Source of the DNA: Streptomyces malaysiense
Lineage (GTDB): Bacteria > Actinomycetota > Actinomycetes > Streptomycetales > Streptomycetaceae
Direction: 5' to 3'
Assembly (NCBI RefSeq): GCF_000980885.2
Contig: NZ_LBDA02000015.1
Location: 1 to 64,000 of the forward strand
Length of the DNA: 64,000 bases
Below are positions 27,057-37,362 of this stretch, one piece after another. Both the position numbers and the translations under genes were made by a program. The notes under the pieces were generated by a model, which searched no databases, had not been told where the DNA came from, and was given only the letters and a program-made list of their open reading frames with translations. Position 1 is the stretch's first letter; each line of letters begins with the position of its first letter.

Positions 27057-28985
27057 TCAGGCTCCCTTCCCCGGGCGGCGTTCGGTCGGCTGGGTCACCC
27101 GGTCCAGCATCAGGCCCAGGCAGACGATGGCGGCACCGGCCACCAGACCGGTCGCCAGGTCGCCCTGGGCGAGGCCGTAGGCGACGTTGTAGCCGAGGGC
27201 GCCGCCGCCGACCAGACCGCCGATGATGACGACCGCGAGGACCAGGACCACGCCCTGGTTGACGGCCAGCAGCAACGCGCGCCGGGCGAGCGGGATCTGG
27301 ACCTGCCAGAGCTGCTGTCGGCCGGTCGCGCCGAGCGAGCGCGCCGACTCCAGCGCCGCCGGGTCGACCTGGCGCAGGCCCTGCGTGGTGATGCGGACGA
27401 CGGCGGGCAGCGCGTAGACGACGGCCGCGGCGACCGCGGGGGCGCGGCCGACGCCGAACAGGGCGACGACCGGGATCAGGTACACGAACTGCGGCATCGT
27501 CTGGAAGACGTCCAGGACCGGGCGCAGGGCGCGCTCGACGCGGTCGCTGCGGGCTGCGGCGATGCCGACGGCGAAGCCGAGCACGAGGGTGACGGCGACG
27601 GCGGCCAGTACCTGGGAGAGGGTGTCGAGGGAGGGCTCCCACACGCCGAGCACGCCGATCGCGGCCATGGCGAGCACGGCGGTCAGGGCGGTGCGCCAGG
27701 TACCGATCACCCAGGCGAGGGCGGCGACGATCAGCAGCAGCGACCACCACGGCAGCCACTGGAGGCCGTCCCGGACCGGGTCCAGGACCCAGGTGGTGAA
27801 GTGGGCCGCCCAGTCGGCGGTGCCGCCGACGACCGGGACGCCGGAGTAGAGGTGGCTGGTCATCCAGGCGACGGCGCGGTTGACCGGCGCGGCGATCTCC
27901 ACGTTCCAGCCGACCGGCCAGTCGAGCGCGCCCAGCAGCCGGGCGGCGAGGGCGGCGGCCGCGGTGACGGCGAGGGCGTAGAGCCATCCGATCGTCCGGG
28001 GCGCCTTCGCCCCGTCGGCACCGGCCGCGCCGGTCACCCGGTCCAGGACCACGGCGAGCAGCACGATCGGGATGCCGGCGGCGAGGGCCTGGCCGACGTC
28101 GACGGTGGACAGGGCCTGGTAGACGCGGTCACCGAGACCGCCGGCGCCGATGACGGAGGCGATGACGGCCATGGAGAGGGCCATCATGATCGTCTGGTTG
28201 AGGCCCAGCAGCAGTTCCTTGCGGGCCAGCGGGATACGGGCGGTCAGCAGCCGCTGGCGGCGGGTGGCACCGAGCGACTCCACGGCCTCCAGGACCTCGG
28301 GGTCGGCGCCGCGCAGGCCCAGCGCGGTGAGGCGGGCCATGGGCGGGGCGGCGTAGACGACGGTGGCGAGGACGGCCGCGGGGACGCCGATGCCGAAGAC
28401 CAGGACGACGGGGAGGAGGTAGGCGAAGGCCGGGAGGACCTGCATCGTGTCCAGGACCGGGCGCAGGGCGCGGTCGAGGCGCGCGGACAGACCGCCGGCG
28501 AGACCGAGGACGAGGCCGACGAGCACCGAGGCGAGGACGGCCGCGACCATCAGCGCGAGGGTCTGCATCGTCGCTTCCCACATGCCGAGCGCGCCGCAGG
28601 CGAGGAACGCGGCGGCGGTACCGGCGGCGAGGCGGGGTCCCGCCACACGCCAGGCGACGAGGGCGCCCAGCGCGGTGACGCCCGGCCAGCCGAGCGCGAG
28701 GAGGGTGACGTAGACCGCGTGGACGGAGAGGACGACGGCGTTGCTGATGTAGCCGAAGAAGTAGAGGAAGAGGGGGTGGGTGTCGCGGTTGTCGATGATC
28801 CAGTTGCTGGCGTCGGTCAGCGGCTGGGTGAGGCTGACCGTGAGGTGGTGCGGCCAGGCGCGGCCGTGCAGCAGCGGGAGCAGGACGGCCGTGACCAGGG
28901 CGAGCAGGAGGAGCTTGCCGACGGCTCTGTTGCGCAGGACGGCGGGGGTTCTGGTGCGCAGGGCGGGGACGGTGAGGGTAGCCAT
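27057..28985 (-). CDS. Glycine betaine ABC transporter permease, tandem-fused two-domain form
   Basis: This 642-aa membrane protein consists of two OpuAB/ProW-type permease domains in one chain. The first has ALMVAAVLASVLVGLVLGLA, then RALRPVLDTMQVLPAFAYLL and the EAA-like loop PEVLEAVESLGATRRQRLLT. The second repeats these as TLVLGFAVGIAAARSDRVER, then ALRPVLDVFQTMPQFVYLIP and DPAALESARSLGATGRQQLW. ProW normally dimerises, so the fusion encodes a complete translocation pore. The start overlaps the ATPase stop (TGATG). Confidence 0.92.
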   Translation of the reverse strand: MATLTVPALRTRTPAVLRNRAVGKLLLLALVTAVLLPLLHGRAWPHHLTVSLTQPLTDASNWIIDNRDTHPLFLYFFGYISNAVVLSVHAVYVTLLALGWPGVTALGALVAWRVAGPRLAAGTAAAFLACGALGMWEATMQTLALMVAAVLASVLVGLVLGLAGGLSARLDRALRPVLDTMQVLPAFAYLLPVVLVFGIGVPAAVLATVVYAAPPMARLTALGLRGADPEVLEAVESLGATRRQRLLTARIPLARKELLLGLNQTIMMALSMAVIASVIGAGGLGDRVYQALSTVDVGQALAAGIPIVLLAVVLDRVTGAAGADGAKAPRTIGWLYALAVTAAAALAARLLGALDWPVGWNVEIAAPVNRAVAWMTSHLYSGVPVVGGTADWAAHFTTWVLDPVRDGLQWLPWWSLLLIVAALAWVIGTWRTALTAVLAMAAIGVLGVWEPSLDTLSQVLAAVAVTLVLGFAVGIAAARSDRVERALRPVLDVFQTMPQFVYLIPVVALFGVGRAPAVAAAVVYALPAVVRITTQGLRQVDPAALESARSLGATGRQQLWQVQIPLARRALLLAVNQGVVLVLAVVIIGGLVGGGALGYNVAYGLAQGDLATGLVAGAAIVCLGLMLDRVTQPTERRPGKGA

Positions 28986-30175
28986 CAGACGGCCTCCGGG
29001 GTGGAGGTCGCCGGCTTCTCCGCCCGCGCGTGCTCGCGGGGCTCGGTGGCCGTGTCCTTCGGTATCGGGCCGGCGGTGGGACCGCTCGCGGTCGCGGACG
29101 TGCTGTCCACACCCGCGACGACGCCCAGCAGCTGCTCGTGGCCGACCACGCCCAGGCACTTGCCCTCGTCCATCACACGGGCCGGTTCGCCGGCGCGGGC
29201 CACGGCTTCGATGGCCTCGGCGACCGTGGCGTCGGGGCTGACGGCGGGGCCGCTGCCGGTCTCGTCGGCGGGGGCGGCGGGACGCATGGCCGTACGGGCG
29301 GTCAGCACCTGTTCGCGCGGCACGTCCCGGACGAACTCGCGGACGTAGTCGTCGGCCGGGGAGCCGACGATCTCCTCGGGGGTGCCGAGCTGGACGACCT
29401 GGCCGTCGCGCATCAGGGCGATGCGGTCGCCGAGCTTGAGGGCCTCGCTGAGGTCGTGGGTGATGAAGACCATCGTGCGGCCCTCCTCCTGGTGGAGGCG
29501 GGCGACCTCGTCCTGCATGTCACGGCGGATGAGGGGGTCGAGGGCGCTGAACGGCTCGTCGAAGAGCAGCACCTCGGGGTCGACGGCGAGCGCGCGGGCG
29601 AGGCCGACGCGCTGGCGCTGACCGCCGGAGAGCTGGCCGGGACGGCGGTTCTCCATGCCCTCGAGGCCGACCTTGGCGACGATCTCGGCCGCGCGCTCGC
29701 GGCGCTCGGCCTTGCCGACGCCCTGGATCTCCAGGCCGTAGGCCACGTTGTCCAGCACGGTGCGGTGCGGGAGCAGGCCGAAGTGCTGGAAGACCATCGC
29801 GGCGCGGTGCCGGCGCAGTTCGCGCAGCCGGGACTTGTCCATGGCACGTACGTCCTCGCCGTCGATGGCGATGGTGCCCGCGGTCGGCTCGATCAGCCGG
29901 GTCAGGCAGCGTACGAGGGTGGACTTGCCGGAGCCGGACAGGCCCATCACCACGAACACCTCGCCCTTGCGGACGTCGAAGGAGACGTCGCGGACGGCGG
30001 CGGTGCAGCCGGTGCGGGTGCGCAGCTCGGCCGCGTCGAGGGCGCCGAGTTCGGGGTCGGCGGGGACGCGCTCCGGCTTGGGGCCGAAGACCTTCCACAG
30101 GCCGGAGACCGAGAAGACCGGCTCGTCGCCCTGGGCGGTGGGGGGCTTGCGGGTGGGGACGGTGGTGGTACTCAT
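28985..30175 (-). CDS. Glycine betaine ABC transporter ATP-binding protein (ProV/OpuAA type)
   Basis: This 396-aa ATPase has an N-terminal extension, Walker [10 protein letters not shown], signature [15 protein letters not shown], and Walker [15 protein letters not shown] with the H-loop [10 protein letters not shown]. The C-terminal part ([20 protein letters not shown], then [16 protein letters not shown]) is a shortened CBS-type region as in osmoregulated OpuA transporters, where it senses ionic strength. The start ATG 30175 overlaps the stop of the choline oxidoreductase gene. Confidence 0.93.
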   Translation of the reverse strand: MSTTTVPTRKPPTAQGDEPVFSVSGLWKVFGPKPERVPADPELGALDAAELRTRTGCTAAVRDVSFDVRKGEVFVVMGLSGSGKSTLVRCLTRLIEPTAGTIAIDGEDVRAMDKSRLRELRRHRAAMVFQHFGLLPHRTVLDNVAYGLEIQGVGKAERRERAAEIVAKVGLEGMENRRPGQLSGGQRQRVGLARALAVDPEVLLFDEPFSALDPLIRRDMQDEVARLHQEEGRTMVFITHDLSEALKLGDRIALMRDGQVVQLGTPEEIVGSPADDYVREFVRDVPREQVLTARTAMRPAAPADETGSGPAVSPDATVAEAIEAVARAGEPARVMDEGKCLGVVGHEQLLGVVAGVDSTSATASGPTAGPIPKDTATEPREHARAEKPATSTPEAV

Positions 30176-31710
30176 CGGCGATCGCCTCCGATCAGATCGA
30201 CGGCCTTCTCCCCGACCATCAGCACCCCGATCATCGGGTTGACGGCGGGAATGGTCGGGAAGACGGACGCGTCCGCGATGCGAATGCCGTCGAGACCACG
30301 GATCTTCAGCTCCGGGTCGACCACGGCGCGTTCGTCGTCGGCCGCGCCCATCCGGCAGGTGCCGGCGGGGTGGTAGACGGTGTGGTGGGCCTTGCGCAGC
30401 AGCTCGCTGAGCTGCTCGTCGTCGGTGACCTCGGGGCCGGGGAAGACCTCGCGCTTCAGCCAGCCGGCGAACGGCTCGGTGCCGGCGATCTCGCGGGCGA
30501 TCTTCACTCCGTCGACGAGGGTCCGCGCGTCGTAGCCGTCCTCGTCGGTGAAGTACCGGAAGTCGAGGGCGGGCTTGGTCTCGGGGTCGGCGCTCGTGAG
30601 GTAGAGCCGGCCGCGGGCGCGGGACTTGGGGATGTTCGGGGTCATCGACACGCCGTGCTCGGGGCGTTCGTAGCCCAGCCGCTCGGGGTTGTCGGTGAAG
30701 GGGATCTGGTAGAAGTGGAACATCAGGTCGGGGGCGTCGAGCGACTCGTCCCGGCGCACGAACAGCGCGGCGTCGGAGTCCATCGCCGAGTTCTCCGGCA
30801 GCGGCCGGTTCGTCTCCCACACGATCACCGACTCGGGGTGGTCCTGGAGGTTCTCTCCGACGCCCGGCAGGTCGTGCGTGACCGGGATGCCCAGCTCTTC
30901 GAGGTCCCGCTTCGGGCCGATGCCGGACAGCAGCAGCAGGCGCGGCGAGTCCACGGCGCCGGCGCAGACGACGACCTCCTGGCGCGCGCTGATCAGCTGC
31001 TCCGCGCCGTCCTTGGTGCGCACGTGGACGCCGGTGGCGCGCTTGCCGTCCAGCTCCAGCTTGTACGCCCAGGTCTCCAGCAGCAGCGTGAGGTTGGGGC
31101 GGTCGCCGGCCTCGATGTGCGGGTGCAGGTAGGCGACGGAGGCGGAGGACCGCTTGTTGTTCTCCGGGTGGTAGGCGAGGTCGAGGAAGCCGACGCCCTC
31201 GTGGAACGGCTTGTCGTTGAAGCCGATCACCTCCGGGACGCCGATCGCGCTCTTGGCCGCGTCGATCCAGTCCTTGGCGATGGCGTTCTGGTCCTTGTCG
31301 GCGACGCGCACGATGTTGTTGCGCAGCCGGGCGTAGTACGCCTCCATCGGGACCGCGCCCCAGCCCCTGGCACCGGCCTGCTCCCACTCGTCCCAGTCGG
31401 AGGGCAGCGGCTTGAAGGAGATCAGGGTGTTGTGCGAGGAGCAGCCGCCGAGGACCTTGGCGCGGCTGTGCAGGATGTGGGAGTTGCCGTTCGGCTGCTC
31501 GACGGTCGTGTACTCGTAGTCGAGGTCGCCGCCCAGCAGGCCCAGCCAGCGGCGCAGGGTGAGGACGTCCTCGCGGTCGATGTCGCTCGGGCCGCCCTCG
31601 ATGACGGCGACGGTGACGTCGGGGTCCTCGGTGAGTCGGGAGGCGATGACCGAGCCCGCGGTGCCGCCGCCGATGACGACGTAGTCGTAGACGTGGGGGG
31701 TGTGGGACAT
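30172..31710 (-). CDS. betA: GMC-family choline oxidase/dehydrogenase
   Basis: This 512-aa FAD enzyme oxidises choline to betaine aldehyde. It has [20 protein letters not shown] at the dinucleotide fold, [20 protein letters not shown] as GMC signature 1, and [20 protein letters not shown] as signature 2. The C-terminal active site includes [12 protein letters not shown] with a catalytic His, and [18 protein letters not shown]. Choline oxidase (O2-using) and choline dehydrogenase cannot be separated by eye. It is cotranscribed with betB upstream and the OpuA genes downstream. Confidence 0.9.
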   Translation of the reverse strand: MSHTPHVYDYVVIGGGTAGSVIASRLTEDPDVTVAVIEGGPSDIDREDVLTLRRWLGLLGGDLDYEYTTVEQPNGNSHILHSRAKVLGGCSSHNTLISFKPLPSDWDEWEQAGARGWGAVPMEAYYARLRNNIVRVADKDQNAIAKDWIDAAKSAIGVPEVIGFNDKPFHEGVGFLDLAYHPENNKRSSASVAYLHPHIEAGDRPNLTLLLETWAYKLELDGKRATGVHVRTKDGAEQLISARQEVVVCAGAVDSPRLLLLSGIGPKRDLEELGIPVTHDLPGVGENLQDHPESVIVWETNRPLPENSAMDSDAALFVRRDESLDAPDLMFHFYQIPFTDNPERLGYERPEHGVSMTPNIPKSRARGRLYLTSADPETKPALDFRYFTDEDGYDARTLVDGVKIAREIAGTEPFAGWLKREVFPGPEVTDDEQLSELLRKAHHTVYHPAGTCRMGAADDERAVVDPELKIRGLDGIRIADASVFPTIPAVNPMIGVLMVGEKAVDLIGGDRR

Positions 31711-31777
31711 GGGGTGCTGCTCCAGGGTGTCGGGAAGTCTCGGGGCCCGAACGGGGGCTTGCCTGAACGGCGTCCGC

Positions 31778-33298
31778 TCAGCCGGCGAACCAGCGCACCG
31801 GCTTCGGCGCGAGGTTCTGGTAGACGTGCTTGGTCTCCCGGTACTCGGCGAGTCCGGCGGGGCCCAGCTCGCGGCCGGTGCCGCTCTTGCCGAAGCCGCC
31901 CCACTCCGCCTGGGGCAGGTAGGGGTGGAAGTCGTTGATCCAGACGGTGCCGTGGCGCAGCCGGGCCGCGACGCGCCGGGCCCTGCCGGGGTCGGTGGTC
32001 CACACGGCTCCGGCGAGGCCGTACTCGGTGTCGTTGGCGAGGCGGACGGCCTCGTCCTCGGTGGTGAAGGTCTCGACGGTGAGGACGGGGCCGAAGACCT
32101 CCTCGCGGACGACCTTCATCTCGCGGTGGCAGCCGTCGAGCACGGTCGGCTCGTAGAAGTAGCCGGAGGCGGGCCGCTCGGGGGCGGGTTCGGGCCGCTT
32201 GCCGCCGCAGCGCAGGGTCGCGCCCTCGGCGAGCGCGGAGGCGACGTACGCCTCGGTCTTGGCGCGCTGCTGCTCGGAGACGAGGGGGCCGACCTCGACG
32301 CCGTCCTCGGTGCCGCGGCCGATCCTGATCTTCTGGGCGCGGCGGGCGAGTTCGGCGACGAAACGTTCGCGCACCGTCTCCTCGACGATGAGCCGGCCGC
32401 CGGCCGAGCAGACCTGGCCGCTGTGGATGAAGGCCGCGTTCAGGGCCTGGTCGACGGCGGTGTCGAAGCCCTCGTCGGTGGCGCAGGCGTCGGCGAAGAC
32501 CACGTTGGGGTTCTTGCCGCCGAGTTCGAGGGCGACCTTCTTCACGCTGGGCGCGGCGGCCTGGGCGACCTTGGTGCCGCTGACCAGCCCACCGGTGAAG
32601 GAGACCAGGTCGACGTCGGGGTGCTCGGCGAACCGGGCGCCGACGGTGTGACCGGGGCCGGTGACGATGTTGGCGACGCCCGCGGGCAGTCCGGCCTCGA
32701 CCAGCAGCTCGACGAGCGCGACGGTGGTCATCGGGGTGATCTCGCTGGGCTTGATCACGAAGGTGTTGCCGGCCGCGAGCGCCGGGGCGATCTTCCAGCT
32801 CGCCTGGAGCAGCGGGTAGTTCCAGGGGGTGATCAGGGCACAGACGCCGACCGGCTCGTGCACGACGACGCTGTGGACGTCCGGCGAGCCGGCGTCCACG
32901 ACGCGGCCGGGAGCCTCGGCGGCCACCAGGTCGGCGAAGTAGCGGAAGGCGTCGGCGACACAGTCGATGTCGACCCGGCCCTCTTCCACGGTCTTGCCCG
33001 CGTCCTGGGCCTCCAGCCGGCCGAGCGCTTCGCGGTCGCGTACGAGGAGGTCGGCGACGCGGCGCAGCAGGGCGGCGCGCTCGGCGACGGGGGTGCCCGG
33101 CCAGGGGCCGTGGTCGAACGCCTGCCGGGCCGCGGCCACGGCGCGCTCGGCGTCCTTCTCGTCCCCCTCCGCGACCACGGCGAACGGCAGGGCGTCCGCG
33201 GGGTCGAGAATCTCCCGGGTCGCCCCGGAGATCGCCGTCGACCACTCGCCTCCCGCGTGGATGGTCGCCTGGTTCTGTCGTGCCGTGCTTTCCGCCAT
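31778..33298 (-). CDS. betB: Betaine-aldehyde dehydrogenase family protein
   Basis: This 506-aa NAD(P)-dependent aldehyde dehydrogenase would convert betaine aldehyde to glycine betaine. It has VCALITPWNYPLLQASWKIA, FTGGLVSGTKVAQAA, the catalytic Glu in LELGGKNPNVVFADA and the catalytic Cys in SGQVCSAGGRLIVEE. The end, TVWINDFHPYLPQAEWGGFG with SGTGRELG, is typical of BetB. It heads the betB-betA-ABC transcription unit and lies 68 nt before betA. Confidence 0.92.
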   Translation of the reverse strand: MAESTARQNQATIHAGGEWSTAISGATREILDPADALPFAVVAEGDEKDAERAVAAARQAFDHGPWPGTPVAERAALLRRVADLLVRDREALGRLEAQDAGKTVEEGRVDIDCVADAFRYFADLVAAEAPGRVVDAGSPDVHSVVVHEPVGVCALITPWNYPLLQASWKIAPALAAGNTFVIKPSEITPMTTVALVELLVEAGLPAGVANIVTGPGHTVGARFAEHPDVDLVSFTGGLVSGTKVAQAAAPSVKKVALELGGKNPNVVFADACATDEGFDTAVDQALNAAFIHSGQVCSAGGRLIVEETVRERFVAELARRAQKIRIGRGTEDGVEVGPLVSEQQRAKTEAYVASALAEGATLRCGGKRPEPAPERPASGYFYEPTVLDGCHREMKVVREEVFGPVLTVETFTTEDEAVRLANDTEYGLAGAVWTTDPGRARRVAARLRHGTVWINDFHPYLPQAEWGGFGKSGTGRELGPAGLAEYRETKHVYQNLAPKPVRWFAG

Positions 33299-33458
33299 GA
33301 TCGGTGTTGCCTTCCGTTACTGTTCGACGCCCCTGTGTCACGCAAAGGGCCGGCTCAGGGACCGTGGCCCCCTGCCCCGAACCTCCGCTCGCATGCCGAA
33401 TCAGTCGCCAAAAGTGCGCGGCGTCACTAAAAGGAGTGCAGAAAACGGACAGAAGCGG

Positions 33459-34427
33459 TCATTCGAGTCGCTGCGTTCGGTCCATGGAGCCGGTACAGCC
33501 CGTGGCGGCGGGACCGGCGCCCCGTTCCATCAGCTCGCGGACGTTGGCGCGGAGCCAGGCGTGGGCCGGGTCGGCGTCATGGCGGGGGTGCCAGGCGAAG
33601 CCGACCGGGGCGGCCGGGAGCCGGAGCGGGATCTCGAAGACGGTCAGCCCGAGGGGCTCGGCGAGCGGGCGGGTCCAGGGGCTGATCAGGCCGATGAGAT
33701 CGGTCTCGCGCAGCACGAACAGCGACGCCGGGTAGGTGCCGACGCTGCCCACCACCCGTCTGCTCAGGCCCAGCTCGGCCAGCGCGTCGTCGACCGGTCC
33801 GCGCAGCCTGCCGCGCCGGGACACGATGAGGTGACCCGCCGCGGTGGCGAACCGCTCGGGGGTCAACTCGCCCTCCAGCAAAGGGTGGCCGGAGCGTACG
33901 ACGCCGAGCATGCGGTCCTCGTGGACCGTCTCCCGGTGCACCTCGGGGGCGATGGTGTCGATCACCCCGATCTCCAGGTCGGCGGTGCCCTGCCGCAGGA
34001 GCGGGGCGTCGACGTGGCTCTCGGACAGGAAGCGCAGCCGGATGCCGGGGGCCTCGCGCGCGGCGCGGGCGAGGAGCGCGGCGCCGTGGGTGGCGACCAT
34101 GGCGTCGTGGCCGAGGATCGTGAAGGTACGGCTGACCGTGCGCAGGTCGGTGTCCCGGCCGGGCGCGAACAGGGCGCGGGCCCGCTCCACCACGGCGCTC
34201 ACCTCGGCGCGTACGGCCAGGGCGTGCGGGGTCGGCACCATCCGCCGGCCGGCCCGCACCAGGACGGGATCGCCGAGGGCCTTGCGGATGCGGCCGAGGG
34301 TGCGGCTCATGGCCGGCTCGGACAGATGCAGCCGGCGCGCGGCGCCCCGCACGCTCTGCTCCTCCAGCAGCACGTCCAGTGCGGCCAGCAGATTCAGGTC
34401 GAGGCCAGTGGATTGCGTCATGCGCAT
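33459..34427 (-). CDS. LysR-family transcriptional regulator
   Basis: This 322-aa regulator has an N-terminal winged HTH (LDLNLLAALDVLLEEQSVRG, then AARRLHLSEPAMSRTLGRIR) and a periplasmic-binding-type effector domain of the NodD/PcpR sort. It lies upstream of and in the same direction as betB, and divergent from the MFS gene at 34523. Either could be its target. AAGGA is spaced 4 nt from ATG 34427 and 10 nt from ATG 34421. Effector unknown. Confidence 0.92.
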   Translation of the reverse strand: MRMTQSTGLDLNLLAALDVLLEEQSVRGAARRLHLSEPAMSRTLGRIRKALGDPVLVRAGRRMVPTPHALAVRAEVSAVVERARALFAPGRDTDLRTVSRTFTILGHDAMVATHGAALLARAAREAPGIRLRFLSESHVDAPLLRQGTADLEIGVIDTIAPEVHRETVHEDRMLGVVRSGHPLLEGELTPERFATAAGHLIVSRRGRLRGPVDDALAELGLSRRVVGSVGTYPASLFVLRETDLIGLISPWTRPLAEPLGLTVFEIPLRLPAAPVGFAWHPRHDADPAHAWLRANVRELMERGAGPAATGCTGSMDRTQRLE

Positions 34428-34522
34428 TCATTCCTTGCATAAGTTGCACTGGAGTGCAGGTCAGGGGCGAGCCTACGGTGAGCGGGCATCCCCGAAAACC
34501 CGCCGAGCTCCCGGGAGGAGCC

Positions 34523-35910
34523 GTGCCCTCGCACGCCCTGAAACGCCCCGCCCTGCTCGCCCTGTGCGCCTGCGTCCTGGTCGCGCAGAGCATGGTGGCG
34601 GCGATCAACCTGCTGATACCGCAGCTGAGTTCGTCCTCGCTGCATCCCTCGCACACCGAGATCCTGTGGACGGTCGACGCCTATGTCATCGTCTTCGCCG
34701 GGCTGCTGATCCCCGCCGGGGCGTTCGGTGACCGGCACGGTCACAAGGGCGCGCTGCTCGCCGGGCTCGCGCTGTTCGCGGCGGGCGCCGCGACACGACC
34801 AGCGCGCTGGCCGGGGCGCCGCCGGTGCTGATCGCGGGCCGGGGCCTGTCCGGCGCGGGCGCCGCGCTGATCACTCCGGCCACGCTGTCCCTGCTGATGC
34901 GGCTGGCGGCGCCGGCGCGGCGGCGCGGCGCGATGGCCGCCTGGACACTGTCGATCGGTCTCGGCGGGGCCGCGGGCAATCTCGGCGGCGGACTCGCCGG
35001 TCAGTTCCTCGGCTGGCGGGCGCTGTTCTGGGTCATGGTGCCGCTCGCGGCGCTGCCGGCGGCGGCGGTGGCACGGGTGGTCCCCCGCACGGAGCGCTCG
35101 ACCGCGGGCAACACCGATCCGCTCGGCGCGGTGCTGCTGATCGCGGGGCTGGTGACCGTGCTGTTCGGGATCATCGAGGGGCCGTCGTACGGCTGGCTGT
35201 CCGCGCGCATCGCCGGCGCGTTCGGCGCGGGGGTGGTGCTGGTGACCGCGTTCACGGTGCACGCCCTGCGTGCCCGGGAGCCGCTGTTCGACCCGCGGGT
35301 CTTCGTCTCGCCCCGGCTGCGGGCGGCGTCCCTCGGCACGGCGACCGGCTTCTTCGGCCTCTTCTCCCTCTTCTTCGTCAACTCCCAGTACCTCCAGGAG
35401 GTCAAGGGGTACGGTCCCGCCGTCACCGGGGTGGCGATCATGCCACTGGTGATCGGGATGGCCGGCGCGCAGAAGCTGGCCACGCGCTGGTCCGGCCGGC
35501 CGCGGGCGCTCGTCGGCACGGGGCTCGCGCTCATCGGACTCGGGCTGCTCGGCGCGTCCACGGCGTCCGGGTCCACGCCGTACGGGCTCTTCGTCTGCTG
35601 GCTCCTCGTCATCTCCGCCGGCGCCGGCCTGTGCATGCCGCCGCTCACCCTGGGTGTCGTCACCTCCCTCCCTCCGCACCAGGCGGGCCTGGGCTCGGGC
35701 CTGGGCACGACGGCCCGCGAAACGGGCGCGGCCCTCGGTGTCGCCGTGACCGGCACGGTGCTCTCGGGGCACACCGGCCCGGTCCAGGGAATGGGGCCGG
35801 CGTTGCGGGTGGTGGGGGTGGTGGTGCTGGTGGCCACGGCCTCGGTGGTGAGGGGGTACGGCGAGCGCGGGCCGTCGACTTCGCGGCCGACGTCAGCGGC
35901 AACCCCCTAG
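34523..35910 (+). pseudogene. MFS (DHA2-type) transporter interrupted by a 2-nt frameshift
   Basis: The first frame (GTG 34523, GGGAGGAG upstream) encodes the start of a 14-helix drug exporter: LLALCACVLVAQSMVAAINL, then WTVDAYVIVFAGLLIPAGAF and GDRHGHKGALLAGLALFAAG. It then runs into low-complexity residues and stops at about 34829. The following frame continues the same protein without gap (VLIAGRGLSGAGAALITPAT, and onward to 35910). The junction cgacacgacc at 34791-34800 contains an extra 'ac'; removing it restores one frame of about 460 aa. Either a recent inactivating mutation or a base-calling error. Confidence 0.85.
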
Positions 35911-35965
35911 GGGCGCGGGGAACTGCGCGACCGGCCACGACGCACCCGCACCCGCACCCGCACCC
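35903..35965 (+). repeat. Common streptomycete dispersed repeat plus hexanucleotide microsatellite
   Basis: Sequence around ggggcgcggggaactgcgcg (35910-35929) is a motif I recognise as repeated in many Streptomyces intergenic regions, often just after stop codons. Here it contains the MFS stop TAG. It is followed by four units of gcaccc at 35942-35965. Confidence 0.6.
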
Positions 35966-36007
35966 GGCGGCACACCCCCGACCCCACGGCGAATCCCCGA
36001 CCGCACA

Positions 36008-36055
36008 CGCACGCGGGCCCCGCTCCGGAGGAAACCGGTGCGGGGCCCGCGTGCG
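36008..36055 (-). terminator. mdh terminator
   Basis: A perfect 15-bp stem: cgcacgcgggccccg (36008-36022) pairs with 36041-36055 around an 18-nt loop that can itself pair ccgg with ccgg. It lies just after the mdh stop and faces the end of the MFS gene. Confidence 0.85.
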
Positions 36056-36063
36056 GACTACCG

Positions 36064-37143
<1,080 letters not shown>

Positions 37144-37219
37144 CTATCGCGCATCCGGCATGCGAGACGTGCGGGGCCCTGTGGCCCACCCCACAGAAGA
37201 TCGCGAGTGGGCCGGAAAA

Positions 37220-37260
37220 GGCGGCCGTCCGTCCGGAGAGGGTGGACGGAGACGGCCGCC
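37220..37260 (-). terminator. Terminator of the DUF2690 regulator gene
   Basis: Left arm ggcggccgtccgtcc and right arm ggacggagacggccgcc pair with a 2-nt bulge around 37220-37260, in the 309-bp gap between mdh and the DUF2690 gene. The rest of the gap (37054-37219) is mdh leader with no clear motif. Confidence 0.65.
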
Positions 37261-37362
37261 GGTGGGGATACCGGCGCACCGGCCTCCCGTGGGGGGTGAC
37301 AGTCCGCTTGCCCGGGATCGGCGCGGGCATGCGCGGCGCTCCCGAATTCATCCGTACGGGCT

